Assembly: GCA_019242395.1 (NCBI GenBank)
Contig: JAFAVP010000252.1
Coordinates: 1 to 33,852, forward strand
Origin: Alphaproteobacteria bacterium
GTDB taxonomy: Bacteria > Pseudomonadota > Alphaproteobacteria > Micropepsales > Micropepsaceae
Reading direction: 5' to 3'
Length of the DNA stretch: 33,852 bases
A model generated the notes under the pieces. The model did no database searches, was not told where the DNA came from, and saw only the letters and a list, made by a program, of their open reading frames with translations. Made by a program: the position numbers and the translations under genes. How positions within the stretch are numbered: position 1 is the first letter of the stretch; the number at the start of each line of letters is the position of its first letter. This document shows positions 23,669 through 32,371 of the stretch, piece after piece.

Positions 23669-24925
23669 CTATTTGCGCATGCCGGCCGGCAGCACATAAG
23701 AGCATACGGCCCCGCAAGATTCATTGGCGACATACAAGCTGCCGTCTACGATCACCGGCGGCAAATAGGCGCTGCTGCCGTAAGGCAAATTGCTCCACAA
23801 GAGAGTGCCTGTCGACCAATCGTAGGCGCTCATTGCCGGCGCTTCTGGCGCACCGCCCACATACATCACGCCGTTTGCGAGCGATGGGGACGATGCAGCG
23901 CCCGCTGCGCTAGACCAGAGTTCAGATCCGGTCTGCGCGTTCAGGGCATGAACCTTCTGGTCGGCTCCGTTGAAATAGACGTTGGTGGCGTTAAGTGCAG
24001 CTGGTGCCTTGTTGCATTCGGGCGCGCCGTAGCTCCACAGCGAAGCCCCGGTCGCCGCATCGAGTGCCACCAGTCCGGCAGACCCGTTGCAGAGGTTGGC
24101 ATATACACGTGTGCCGTCCGTAGACAGCGCGCCGACTGGCGCGCCCATGGGTGTCTTCCACGACAACGCGCCGTCCGGCGTAGAGACCGCACAGACACTA
24201 CCGCCGCAATCGAAATACATGTGCTGCGTCTGGAGGCTATGGATGACGGGGGCACTGCCCAGGGAATTCATGTCGCCGGTCTGGTAGGCGCCGAGAATGT
24301 GCCCGGTAACAGCGTCGGCAACCAGCACGTAGGCCTTGCCTAGTGCACCGCCATTGAAATAGCCGAAGAAGACAAGATGATTATCGTATGTCAGCGGGGT
24401 CACAAGCCTTGCTTCGGGCGAGCAGTCGCACGGATTCTTGAAAACCCATATCCGTTTCCCGTTCGACTTCTTGTAGGCGCACACTCCGCTGTAGTCATAG
24501 CCGTAGGCATCGACTTGGCCGCACTCGCTGAAGATGAGGTTATCGCCTGTCGCAATCGTGTTATTTGTGGCGCCGAACTCCCGGCCTGTGTTGGTTTTCC
24601 AGCGCTGTGCGCCCGTCGCAGCGTCGAGGCTGTACAGGTCGAACGACTGCCCATACGGATGAGTTGTTCTCACGATCACCCGCAGATCATTGAGAACGAA
24701 CGCGCGTACGCTCACACCCTTAAGGGAGGCGGACCATCCTGGTATCAGGGCCGGCACGTTTGAGGGAGAGAGCTTCGTCTCGCGGCTGTTCAGGCCGGTG
24801 TGTCCGGCGTCGGAATAGGTCTGAACCCAGTCCACCGTTCCGGCCCCCGCCAAGGTGGTAAGCCCCAGGGAGATGATCCCTGCCAGCGCTCCAATCGCCG
24901 AGGCTCGCTTTGCCTGCATGACCAT
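23669..24925 (-). CDS. secreted PQQ-like beta-propeller repeat protein
   Basis: A 418-residue protein with an N-terminal signal peptide (hydrophobic AIGALAGIISLGLTTLAGAG) that sends it to the periplasm. Repeats of the form LDAATGAQRWKTNTG, LVALDAATGASLWSYG, VHALNAQTGSELWSS and YDWSTGTLLWS are typical of PQQ-binding-like propeller blades. The characteristic Cys pairs may form disulfides. No quinoprotein dehydrogenase catalytic domain is recognised, so a binding or scaffold role (BamB-like) is as likely as an enzyme. A second in-frame ATG two codons in is also possible as the start. Confidence 0.85.
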   Translation of the reverse strand: MVMQAKRASAIGALAGIISLGLTTLAGAGTVDWVQTYSDAGHTGLNSRETKLSPSNVPALIPGWSASLKGVSVRAFVLNDLRVIVRTTHPYGQSFDLYSLDAATGAQRWKTNTGREFGATNNTIATGDNLIFSECGQVDAYGYDYSGVCAYKKSNGKRIWVFKNPCDCSPEARLVTPLTYDNHLVFFGYFNGGALGKAYVLVADAVTGHILGAYQTGDMNSLGSAPVIHSLQTQHMYFDCGGSVCAVSTPDGALSWKTPMGAPVGALSTDGTRVYANLCNGSAGLVALDAATGASLWSYGAPECNKAPAALNATNVYFNGADQKVHALNAQTGSELWSSAAGAASSPSLANGVMYVGGAPEAPAMSAYDWSTGTLLWSNLPYGSSAYLPPVIVDGSLYVANESCGAVCSYVLPAGMRK

Positions 24926-25070
24926 GCTGATGCTCCAAAACGGGACGTTTCATGACGCCGCTCGGAGACGGCGAAGCATGTGTTGCGCCATCGTGGGCTA
25001 TGCTCGTTTCTTGGAAGCCGGCGAGGGGTAGGCGACAATCGCAAGCTGGAGATGGGGCGTGCGGGTCGCG

Positions 25071-27296
25071 TCACGCGGCCGGAGCCGCGCTCGGTTCCCA
25101 CATCAAGGCCGGCTCCGGCCGTCCGGCCACACGGTCCTCAGGGAGGTGGATCCGAGCGATGGTGCCGCAGCCATACTCGCTCGCCAGCGTGAAGCGTCCC
25201 CCGTGCAGTTCCACGAGGGCCTTGGTTATCGGGAGGCCAAGCCCCACGCCCCCGTAGGAACGCGCATACGTGTTCTCTGCCTGCCCGAACGGCTCCACAA
25301 CTGTGGCGAGCTTCTCTCTGGGAATGCCTTCGCCCTGATCTTTGACCGCAATGTCGACGCCGTCTTCCGTGCGCTCGACACAGACTTCCACGACAGATCC
25401 AGCAGGGCTGAACTTGAAGGCATTGGAAAGAAGGTTCATCAGTGCCTGACGGAACCGCGCCTCGTCGACTCGGACCAGAATATCCGGAGCGCCTAAAATA
25501 CGGAGTGCCCGGTCCGAACAGTCCTGAGACCGCAATGAAGCTACGGCGTCATCGAGGAGCGTGCCAAGGCTGACATGGTGATCTTCCAGCACGATTTTTC
25601 CCGACTCGATTCGCGCCATATCCAGAACACTGTTCAAGATCGCGAGCAGGTGGCGGCCGCCCTCCGCAATATCCGCCGCGTACTCGAGTGATTTCTCGGG
25701 TTTGGTCCGTCCGCCGAGCAAGAGTTCGGAGAATCCGATGATGGCGTTCAGCGGCGTGCGTAGCTCATGGCTCATGTTGGCAAGGAAGTGACTTTTCGCG
25801 CGGCTCGCTTGCTGGGCGGCCTGCATCGCCAAGCGAAGCTGCGACTCCACCGCAGTGCGCCGATCGATCTCCCTATCCCGGGCGGCAAGCGTTTGCATCA
25901 GCTCCGCGTTCTTCTGAGCAATGGCATTGCGGTGGCGCTTGAGGAGCGCGTTTCGCCAGCCAATCCATCCCAGCAACAGCAATCCACCGAAAATGACTCC
26001 TGCGAAAATCATCCCTTGGATCGCTGCTTGGGATTTGCGCAGGCGGATGTCGCGCTCCAGCTCCGCGGACCGCAGATGCGCGATCTCGAGGTCTTGCCGC
26101 GCAAAATCAAATTGCGCGCCAAGCAGCACGAGATTGGCAGATGCCGCAAGGGATCGCCCCTGATCGTCAAGCCGCTTGAATGCTTCGAGATGAAGGATGG
26201 CGTGGGGCAGATCGCCCTTCGCCCGGTAAATGACATAGGCGATGTTGTGCAGGTCGCGGAACGGCGGGGCTGTCGTCTTCAGGTCTAAGCCGCGAAACGC
26301 TTTTTGCACATCGGCTGCGGCGAGATCGAGATTGCCGCGCCGGAATTCGATCTCAGCCTTGGCCCCCCATGAGAACCGCGCCTCCCCATCTTCATCGACG
26401 TGCGCTGCGAGCGCAAAAGCCCGGTCGGCTGCGCGTTCTGCTTCGGGCAGGCGCTGCGTTCTTGCGTAGCTCCGTGCAAGACTGTTCAGAATGTTTGCCT
26501 CGAGAACGGGGCTGTTAAGCCCCCTCACAATGCTTAGCGCACGTTCGAACCTTGGGATGGCTTCCGAATAGCGGCCCATCTGTTCGTAAGCGAACCCCAT
26601 ATTGTTTGCTGCCGCGAGCGCAATGGCAGGATCCCCGGAGAAGGTTTCGGCCGCTTCGTGGTAATACCGGATTTCGCGATCGGAATCCCGAGCCTTCTCA
26701 TACAAGTCGCCCAGACCAAGCAAAGCCAGTGACTGGCTGCGAGGGATGTGCAGGCGTGCGAAGATCGCATGCGCGTTCTGATACTCGCGCAGCGCTTTTC
26801 CGAAATCGCCACTGGACTCGGCAATGCGCGCGCGCGAAAGCGCGAGATCGCCGTCGAGTTTATCGAGCTTGTGGTCTGCGTCCGCGAACCGCGAAGCCGC
26901 ATCGGCGGTTGCTCGTGCCTGTGCTATTCGGTTGGTGCGTGTCAGCGCTTCCGCCTCGAGCCAGAGCGCCATGGCTAAGGCATGATGATAGCGCGGCTCG
27001 CGCCTGTGCCGTTCCGCAATGGCCACAGCGCGCTGCGCCTCTCGCATTCCGGCTTCGGGGTTGGCCATCATGGCGATGGTCTGCGCATGCGTTACAAGTT
27101 TTTGGAACTCAAGCCACTCGGCGTGCCGCTGGTCAGCCGCCCGTGCCTTTAGAACTGGGGTGCTTGCACCCAAGGCAATCAGCGCACCCAGCAACAACAG
27201 AACATTGCAGTTTCTCGCGCGCCACTTGGATGAGATGCCCCGGAGTCCGGTCGCCCGTGGCGCGACAGAGGTTTTGATCACGGCAAATCCCGGCAC
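25071..27296 (-). CDS. orphan sensor histidine kinase with N-terminal TPR repeats
   Basis: This 741-residue protein has a hydrophobic segment near residues 31-50 (signal or anchor), a long helical TPR-rich sensor part (about 60-400, with YSEAIPRFERALSIV) and a membrane segment near 425-445 (IFAGVIFGGLLLLGWIGW). A coiled coil, then a HisKA domain with the phospho-acceptor His510 in NMSHELRTPLNAIIGF, and a HATPase domain follow. The N box (MNLLSNAFKFSP), G1 (DQGEGIP) and G2 (GGVGLGLP) are complete. No receiver domain is fused and no response regulator gene lies next to it, so its partner is unknown. The TPR part probably lies in the periplasm. Confidence 0.92.
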   Translation of the reverse strand: MPGFAVIKTSVAPRATGLRGISSKWRARNCNVLLLLGALIALGASTPVLKARAADQRHAEWLEFQKLVTHAQTIAMMANPEAGMREAQRAVAIAERHRREPRYHHALAMALWLEAEALTRTNRIAQARATADAASRFADADHKLDKLDGDLALSRARIAESSGDFGKALREYQNAHAIFARLHIPRSQSLALLGLGDLYEKARDSDREIRYYHEAAETFSGDPAIALAAANNMGFAYEQMGRYSEAIPRFERALSIVRGLNSPVLEANILNSLARSYARTQRLPEAERAADRAFALAAHVDEDGEARFSWGAKAEIEFRRGNLDLAAADVQKAFRGLDLKTTAPPFRDLHNIAYVIYRAKGDLPHAILHLEAFKRLDDQGRSLAASANLVLLGAQFDFARQDLEIAHLRSAELERDIRLRKSQAAIQGMIFAGVIFGGLLLLGWIGWRNALLKRHRNAIAQKNAELMQTLAARDREIDRRTAVESQLRLAMQAAQQASRAKSHFLANMSHELRTPLNAIIGFSELLLGGRTKPEKSLEYAADIAEGGRHLLAILNSVLDMARIESGKIVLEDHHVSLGTLLDDAVASLRSQDCSDRALRILGAPDILVRVDEARFRQALMNLLSNAFKFSPAGSVVEVCVERTEDGVDIAVKDQGEGIPREKLATVVEPFGQAENTYARSYGGVGLGLPITKALVELHGGRFTLASEYGCGTIARIHLPEDRVAGRPEPALMWEPSAAPAA

Positions 27297-27370
27297 CTGG
27301 TCCGTCCTGCTAGGCCGCCCACCACCGGAGAAACGCGGCCGCTGTCAAGGGATTAGTGTGGCCTGCGGGC

Positions 27371-27389
27371 ACTTTACGGCGCGTAAAGT
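27371..27389. promoter_or_regulatory. perfect palindrome upstream of the kinase and peptide genes
   Basis: ACTTTACG-GCG-CGTAAAGT lies in the 324-base gap between the divergent histidine kinase gene and the peptide ORF. It looks like a dimeric repressor or activator site. A run of eight G bases follows at 27427-27434. Confidence 0.4.
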
Positions 27390-27474
27390 TTAAGCAGGGG
27401 ACGCGAAAATTAAGGACTTCCGTCAAGGGGGGGGACGTTTTGGAAACAAGGCCGTCCACCGGCGTCTGCACGGC

Positions 27475-27536
27475 GGTTAAGGTTAACCTCCGGCGTTGAA
27501 ATTAACGGTTGACAAGGGTTAACAATCCCTTTACCG
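27475..27536 (+). promoter_or_regulatory. promoter/operator region for the peptide ORF
   Basis: TTGACA (27509-27514) is followed 16 bases later by a poor -10-like TTACCG (27531-27536). Around it sit repeated GTTAA motifs: GGTTAAGGTTAACC (27475-27488), TTAAC (27502-27506) and GTTAAC (27518-27523). These could be operator sites overlapping the -35 box. The -10 match is weak. Confidence 0.4.
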
Positions 27537-27620
27537 GTCGTACATCGAGGCCAAGTAGCGGAAGAAAGCGGCTGAGCCGCTCCGTGGATGGCTAGGGCAC
27601 AGGATCAAGCGGGGATTAGA

Positions 27621-27785
27621 ATGAGCACGATTGAAATTGCTGATCTGGACATCGAGTTGTCGGCGATTGGTGGGTACGATTCCGTGAGCGGTATGCCGTG
27701 TGGCTGCCTTCATGGGCCCATCCGCCCTATGCTGCGTCCGGAAGGCGCCGGCGAGGTTTCGAGCCTCGTATCTCTCCAGGACTGA
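27621..27785 (+). CDS. 54-residue small peptide with Gly-Gly leader-like motif
   Basis: The ORF starts at ATG 27621 with GGGG six bases upstream and ends at a TGA at 27783-27785. The product starts with an acidic MSTIEIADLDIELSAIGG, followed by YDSVSGMPCGCLHGPIRP and a Ser-rich tail. The acidic N-terminus ending in ELxxIGG resembles the leader of double-glycine-type secreted peptides or RiPP precursors, though the Glu and Ile positions are one residue off the consensus. A CGC motif sits in the possible core. A terminator follows at once. No C39-peptidase transporter or known modifying enzyme is seen, so the precursor idea is inference, and a simple small protein is also possible. An ATG at 27588 would add 11 residues. 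Confidence 0.5.
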   Translation: MSTIEIADLDIELSAIGGYDSVSGMPCGCLHGPIRPMLRPEGAGEVSSLVSLQD

Positions 27786-27813
27786 CGGTCGTTCCAAAGC
27801 AGATGACCTGATT

Positions 27814-27846
27814 GCCGCGGCTTAGGTCGCGGCCATCGGGTTTTTT
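27814..27846 (+). terminator. rho-independent terminator or attenuator after the peptide ORF
   Basis: The stem GCCGCG/CGCGGC (27814-27819 and 27828-27833) with an 8-base loop is followed by CATCGGG and then six T bases (27841-27846). It separates the peptide ORF from the downstream genes. Partial read-through would give more peptide than downstream protein, as often seen for precursor peptides. Confidence 0.6.
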
Positions 27847-27927
27847 GTCTTGCCCTCTGCCTTGGGACTGATTGGTAGCTCGGAGGAAATGCCTCCACGG
27901 GCGGCTGCAGCGTAAGATGGGCGTACT

Positions 27928-28764
27928 GTGTCCCAGGACACCGATAAATTTTTTCGGATCATCTCTCAGCTTGACGAACTGTTGATACCTGGCCTGGGTG
28001 AAGGCTTTTGGGCGGCCAGGCCGATTTTCGCGGAGATGGATCGCGCCTTCCTCAACGGCTGGAGTATCTGCCGGCTAGAGGAGATGCTGCACGGCAAGGA
28101 GCTGCTGGTCTTCCGGGATCGCAACGCGCTGACAATCAATATCACGAAGGGCTACGCCATTTCCCTCGCGCTGATTGGGGAGCCGCCGCCATCCCTTTTC
28201 CTCTATCCGCAGCACTACATGGCACGAAACGTCGGCGATACGCCGCTGAAGGTCCGCCGCTACAGGCCCGACCGGCCGATGCAGAATGAAATTTACGATC
28301 CGCAACTGCGCTTAGAGCTTCGTGATGAGATAACCCTCGCGCCGGGGGAAATGGTGGAGCGCGATGGGCGGTCGGACGTACTCGACTGGGAATCGACGGG
28401 GAGCACGGGGTACGCGCTCCGGCTGCATTCCGAAGGCTTCGGCCACTACGAGTGGGCTTTTGACCGCGCCACATTGGCCCCGAGTGGCGCAACCGTGCTC
28501 GACAGCTTTTCAAGCCAGGTCACAACGGCCATGCAGATGCTGACCGCGCTCGGTGTCCCGGTGGACCGGGGTTTTATCGAGGCAGGGCTCGCTTCCCCCT
28601 ACTTCCACGTCCGGTGGGAAACGGTTCGGATGATCGGGCAATTGGCGCCTGAAATGAGCGAAGAGGCGCTCGAACGCCTGAAAGACGATCCGCATCCGGC
28701 CATTCGGCGCGCTGTCGAGAAGACCAGGCAGATGAATGCTGGCCGGCAAGCTGCGAGCAACTGA
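27928..28764 (+). CDS. unknown protein with cupin-like middle and C-terminal HEAT-like repeat
   Basis: I do not recognise this 278-residue protein. The middle (about residues 65-190) looks like a beta-barrel (LTINITKGYAISLALIG, then TPLKVRRYRPDRP). The last 40 residues form an HEAT-type helix pair (VRWETVRMIGQL, LKDDPHPAIRRAVEKT). No signal peptide or membrane segment is seen. GTG 27928 is the start; its Shine-Dalgarno is weak. A GGAGG-AAATG-CCTCC hairpin lies just upstream at 27882-27896. The next gene encodes a protein of the same size and order of parts, so the two probably work together, perhaps as related subunits. Confidence 0.75.
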   Translation: MSQDTDKFFRIISQLDELLIPGLGEGFWAARPIFAEMDRAFLNGWSICRLEEMLHGKELLVFRDRNALTINITKGYAISLALIGEPPPSLFLYPQHYMARNVGDTPLKVRRYRPDRPMQNEIYDPQLRLELRDEITLAPGEMVERDGRSDVLDWESTGSTGYALRLHSEGFGHYEWAFDRATLAPSGATVLDSFSSQVTTAMQMLTALGVPVDRGFIEAGLASPYFHVRWETVRMIGQLAPEMSEEALERLKDDPHPAIRRAVEKTRQMNAGRQAASN

Positions 28765-28765
28765 A

Positions 28766-29650
28766 ATGGCGTATTCGTTTCCGGCCAAGACAAATCCGAC
28801 ACCTGTCGAGGTCGACGATTTCATCGATGCAGCTCGGCGAGCATTCAAGGGCGATAACTCGGTCGAGGCAATGGAGGCGGTGACCGAGAAGTTCCAGGGG
28901 CTGGCAGCCAATCGCGAGTACATTCGAGATGCTTTGCTAACGGAACTGAAGCGCATTGGGGACGAGCGTCACAATCTTGCGAGCTTCGCGCCTCAATCCT
29001 TCATCATCCACAGAGCGCCGCCATTTTCCCTGCGGCTGAATTTGTGGCTGCCGCCGGTGGGCAGCTCGCGCAAGATTGAGCAGGAGGCCCGGATCTACTC
29101 CTACCAGAAGGCGCACGATCATAATTTCAGCCTGCTGACTGTGGGCGCCGGTGGACCGGGCTATAACACCCGCGTGTACGAGTACGACCGTGGCACGATC
29201 GAGGGTTACGAGGGTGAACCCGTGGACATGACACATCTGGAGGATACGTCGCTCTCATTGGGTAAGGCGATGATCTACCGCCCCTTCGTCGACGTCCATG
29301 TTCAGCTGCCGCCTGAAGCTCCGTCCATGTCGTTGAATCTTCTGATCGAAGAGAAAGAGATTGTGGACGAGCCGCAGTATTTCTTCGATTTGAAAACCAG
29401 CACCGTGGTTCCGATGAACGACAATGAGGTTGGGCGGCGCGTTAGCTTCTTGGAAGCTGTTGGGCATTTCGCCGATGAGAACTGTGCGTCATTGCTGTTC
29501 GATGTTGCCCGCAAACACAAGACTCCTGACGTCCGGGCGGCTGCTCTGCATGCGATCCGCACCGCATTTCCGGAACGCCAGCCGGAGGTGGACGCGCAGG
29601 CGCGGTCCGACGGACATCCTTTGGTTCTGCGAGAGACGGCGAGCGCCTAA
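28766..29650 (+). CDS. putative cupin-fold protein with C-terminal HEAT-like repeat
   Basis: The 294-residue product has a likely cupin barrel at about residues 80-205. The stretch AHDHNFSLLTVG gives an HxH motif, followed by YNTRVYEYDRG with a Glu, and later FVDVHVQLPPEAPSMSLNLL with a third His. This is the HxH...E...H layout of metal-binding cupins (cysteine dioxygenase-like). The C-terminus has HEAT-like helices (SFLEAVGHFADEN, DVRAAALHAIRTAF). ATG 28766, two bases after the previous stop, is preferred over ATG 28736, which overlaps it. The reaction is unknown; a metal-dependent oxygenase acting on a peptide or amino acid is a hypothesis. Confidence 0.75.
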   Translation: MAYSFPAKTNPTPVEVDDFIDAARRAFKGDNSVEAMEAVTEKFQGLAANREYIRDALLTELKRIGDERHNLASFAPQSFIIHRAPPFSLRLNLWLPPVGSSRKIEQEARIYSYQKAHDHNFSLLTVGAGGPGYNTRVYEYDRGTIEGYEGEPVDMTHLEDTSLSLGKAMIYRPFVDVHVQLPPEAPSMSLNLLIEEKEIVDEPQYFFDLKTSTVVPMNDNEVGRRVSFLEAVGHFADENCASLLFDVARKHKTPDVRAAALHAIRTAFPERQPEVDAQARSDGHPLVLRETASA

Positions 29651-29668
29651 AGACCGTTCGGTCCTTTT
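29648..29668 (+). terminator. possible terminator after the cupin-like gene
   Basis: GACC-GTTC-GGTC, preceded by AAA and followed by CTTTT, sits immediately after the stop. The stem is short (4 bp plus flanking A/T pairing), so this is a weak call. The next gene starts 200 bases later. Confidence 0.35.
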
Positions 29669-29853
29669 CCCCTGTCACATTCTAGGTACAGGAAGTTCTG
29701 TTACAAAAGAACAGCGCAGCCAGTAAGCAGGATGCGCGCGGCCCTGTTCCTCCGGCGGGGACTGCAGTCGATGCACATGGTGGAATCCTGAGGACGGCGT
29801 ATTCTGATCACCAGCTTGAGAATCGAATCGCTCTTGAAGGCTGGAGCTTTCTG

Positions 29854-30678
29854 ATGCGCAGCTTTGGAACCCCCGGACGCCGCCAAGGGGCCTTTGCAGT
29901 CCTGGTGCTTGCCGCGTTGGCCTTAGGGGCGTGCCGGAGCAAGATACCCGAAGAACTTCCGCCCGCTCCAGAGCCGAGTTCTGCAAAGGAACCCGCGGCC
30001 GAGCGACAAGCCGATGTGCAGCACAGCATTGAGCGCGCCGTACGATTGCTCCAGAAAGGGGAAAGTGAAGCAGGGGACGCGGAACTACATGCGGTGTTGA
30101 ATGAAAAGCCGTCCAGCAGATCGGCCCGCTTCCTGATCGCGCAGATTGAAACCCCGATAGGGAAGCTGTTTCCGCAAGAGAGCTTCCCGGTAAGACTGGG
30201 AAAGAACCAGAAGCTTTCGCATCTGGCGAGCAAGTATCTAGGCAATCCGCTGGCGTTCTATGGTCTTGCGCGCTTCAACGGCATAGCCGTTCCGCTCAAC
30301 GTGCATGAAGGTCAGATCATCCGAATCCCGAAAACGCCGGGATCCCTGGTCGCAGCACAAAAGACGGCTGGTGGTCCTCCCTTGCGGTTATCCGGGCCCG
30401 CTTCCGAGTCGGAATTGGCATCGCTCCCTCCAGCCGACGCAGCAGCTCCGGCAGATGCGCCAGCCTCGCAAGGTAAGCCGGCAATCTCGCCGGCCCAGCA
30501 CAGGGCAGCTGAGCGCTTTTATCGCGCCGGCTTGATTGCCTTCCAGCGGCAGGATCTGGACCGCGCTATCGCCCAGTGGCGGAAGGCCGTTGCTGCCGAT
30601 CCGGGCTATGTCGATGCGCGCGTGAGTCTCGCCCAGGCCGAGAAGCTGAAACAGAATTTAAGACAATTGCGGAAATAG
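29854..30678 (+). CDS. lipoprotein with LysM domain and C-terminal TPR
   Basis: The 274-residue protein has a lipoprotein signal peptide with lipobox LGAC and the acylated Cys27. A helical segment follows (about residues 50-95). A LysM domain lies at about 107-158 (FPVRLGKNQKLSHLASKYLGNP, then NVHEGQIIRIPKTPG), which should bind peptidoglycan. A Pro/Ala-rich linker comes next, and the C-terminus is a TPR-like pair (YRAGLIAFQRQDLDRAIAQWRKAV). It probably sits in the outer membrane facing the periplasm. ATG 29854 has GGAG seven bases upstream. Its gene is convergent with the Ser/Thr kinase gene, seven bases between them. LysM/TPR lipoproteins of this kind are often near kinase/PP2C genes. Confidence 0.86.
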   Translation: MRSFGTPGRRQGAFAVLVLAALALGACRSKIPEELPPAPEPSSAKEPAAERQADVQHSIERAVRLLQKGESEAGDAELHAVLNEKPSSRSARFLIAQIETPIGKLFPQESFPVRLGKNQKLSHLASKYLGNPLAFYGLARFNGIAVPLNVHEGQIIRIPKTPGSLVAAQKTAGGPPLRLSGPASESELASLPPADAAAPADAPASQGKPAISPAQHRAAERFYRAGLIAFQRQDLDRAIAQWRKAVAADPGYVDARVSLAQAEKLKQNLRQLRK

Positions 30679-30685
30679 AACCCGC

Positions 30686-32371
30686 TCATCGCGGCTGGCG
30701 CGCGGCGAGCAGCGTCGCATCGGGCGAGCGCGCCGTACGCGCGAGCGTGGGAGTCGGGGGTGCTTCCGGCGCGACGGGCCGGCGTAACGCTGCCTGCATC
30801 TGAACCTGATCCGCCATTCTGTTGAACGCGGCAAACAATTCGCCGATCTCATCCTTCCGCTTCTGCGAGATGCGCACCTCGAGCGAGCCGCTGGCAAAGT
30901 CATCGAGCGACGCTCGCAACGTCCGCAAGGAGCGAAGAAGGAAAGTTCCGAGGATGCGGGAAAGCGCCATGGTTGTGGCTATGGCCACAAGGGCCAGTAT
31001 GGCCATCAGCCAGAGTGTGGCGTTCAGAACCCGCTGCATGCCTGCTTGATCCACCCCGAGGTACGTCCGGCCGACTTCCGTTTTCTGAAAGGTGATCGGA
31101 GTGTCGAACAAAAGGACCGAGCGTCCGTCCGGCAGGGACGACGAGGATACGGACATTGCCGTATCCTGCTCCAGGAGGTTGCCTGAAGGCGGACTGCGAT
31201 AGCGATGTCCGATCAGCCTGGGGTCTGTGGAGGCCTGCACCACATGGCGGTGGTCGGTGATGACCAGGTAATCGAAGCCACGAGCGCGGCCATCCTCGAC
31301 AAACATTCTCAAGGGAAGCCAGTTCTCACCCAGCGCCGGGACCGCGGCATGCAGTGCGACGAAGCGGGCGAGGGCTGCGCCGGACGAGATGGCCTGACCG
31401 CGCAGCACGTTGCGTTCGACGCCATACACGACAGCCATACTGGAAAGGAACAACACTCCCAGTGCCGCGCCGGCCAGCCCTGCCAGTTTCACGGGTAGCG
31501 GCAGGAAGCGGCTCCGCCTTCGGTCCCTTTCGTGCGCCGCGATGGCAGCAAGTTCCCGCTGCAGAGCTTCGACCGTCTTATGTCCGGTCTGAAAACGTTG
31601 CTCCGGCTGTTTTGCGAGCAGCTTCATCACCACCCGCTGCAAACCCTCCGGGACTTCCGGTGCTAGGCTCGAAATGGGCGCAGGATCCTGCTGCACGATC
31701 TGCAGCATCAAAAGAGCAAGGTTGGCGCTGTCGAACGGCTGAACGCCCGTCAGCATCTGATAGAGGATAGCGCCCAGTGAAAACAGGTCGGATCGGCCGT
31801 CGACCTCGCGCCCCATGGCCTGCTCGGGCGACATGTAGCGCGGGGTACCCAGGATGGTCCCCGTTTGGGTGCGTTCGACATTGTGCTTGCTGTCCAGCCG
31901 CGCGACGCCGAAATCCGTGAGCTTGATCGTTTCGCCGCCATTCACCAGAAGGACGTTCTCCGGCTTCAGATCGCGATGCACGATTCCATGCCGGTGTGCA
32001 TGATCGAGTGCCCGTGCGAGCTGGATGGCGATTCCGATCGCCCGCTTCGGCGGCAACCGGGCGTGAGAACTCAGCAATTCCGCAAGGGATTTTTCCGGCA
32101 GGTACTCCATCGTGATGTACGGCCGATTGTTGACCCGGCCAACATCGTAGATGGTGACGATATTGGGGTGCGAGATCGTGCCGGCCGCCTGCGCTTCGCG
32201 CTGGAACCGGGCAAGGAACTCCTCGTCGACATTAGGACCAACCTTGAGGAGCTTGATTGCGACGGTTCTCCCGATGGCCGGGTCCTTCGCGCGATATACG
32301 ATAGCCGTGGCGCCTTCAGCGATTGGCGCTTCAATCTGGTAACGTCCGATGCGTGCCCCTCTGGATTCCAT
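30686..32371 (-). CDS. membrane Ser/Thr protein kinase with extracytoplasmic sensor and HAMP
   Basis: In 561 residues the kinase domain comes first, with a glycine-rich loop (AEGATAIVYRAKD), the ATP-binding Lys40, HRD at 132-134, DFG at 153-155 and GTPRYMSPEQ at 175-184. A membrane segment lies at about 293-315, then a ~135-residue periplasmic region with a single-Cache-like pattern (FDYLVITDHRHVVQASTDPRLIGHRY). A second membrane segment (452-472) and a HAMP domain (473-525) follow. This order, kinase-TM-sensor-TM-HAMP, is unusual; the C-terminus is Pro-rich. Its gene is divergent from the PP2C phosphatase gene, so they may form a phosphorylation on/off pair. Confidence 0.93.
   Translation of the reverse strand: MESRGARIGRYQIEAPIAEGATAIVYRAKDPAIGRTVAIKLLKVGPNVDEEFLARFQREAQAAGTISHPNIVTIYDVGRVNNRPYITMEYLPEKSLAELLSSHARLPPKRAIGIAIQLARALDHAHRHGIVHRDLKPENVLLVNGGETIKLTDFGVARLDSKHNVERTQTGTILGTPRYMSPEQAMGREVDGRSDLFSLGAILYQMLTGVQPFDSANLALLMLQIVQQDPAPISSLAPEVPEGLQRVVMKLLAKQPEQRFQTGHKTVEALQRELAAIAAHERDRRRSRFLPLPVKLAGLAGAALGVLFLSSMAVVYGVERNVLRGQAISSGAALARFVALHAAVPALGENWLPLRMFVEDGRARGFDYLVITDHRHVVQASTDPRLIGHRYRSPPSGNLLEQDTAMSVSSSSLPDGRSVLLFDTPITFQKTEVGRTYLGVDQAGMQRVLNATLWLMAILALVAIATTMALSRILGTFLLRSLRTLRASLDDFASGSLEVRISQKRKDEIGELFAAFNRMADQVQMQAALRRPVAPEAPPTPTLARTARSPDATLLAARQPR

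Noticed and set aside
22903-24343. Antisense frames at 22903-23583 (minus) and 23480-24343 (plus)
   Set aside because: They overlap a firm sulfotransferase gene and a beta-propeller gene and have no recognisable domain or ribosome site.
25767-27277. Long open frames on the plus strand opposite the histidine kinase gene (for example 26552-27277)
   Set aside because: They are antisense shadows of a clear kinase gene with complete motifs; their translations show no family character.
27889-27915. Eight-codon leader ORF (MPPRAAAA) with a GGAGG ribosome site, just before the cupin-like/HEAT gene
   Set aside because: The GGAGG pairs with the following CCTCC in a small hairpin, and an eight-codon frame ending in TAA is easily by chance. 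No attenuation logic could be shown.
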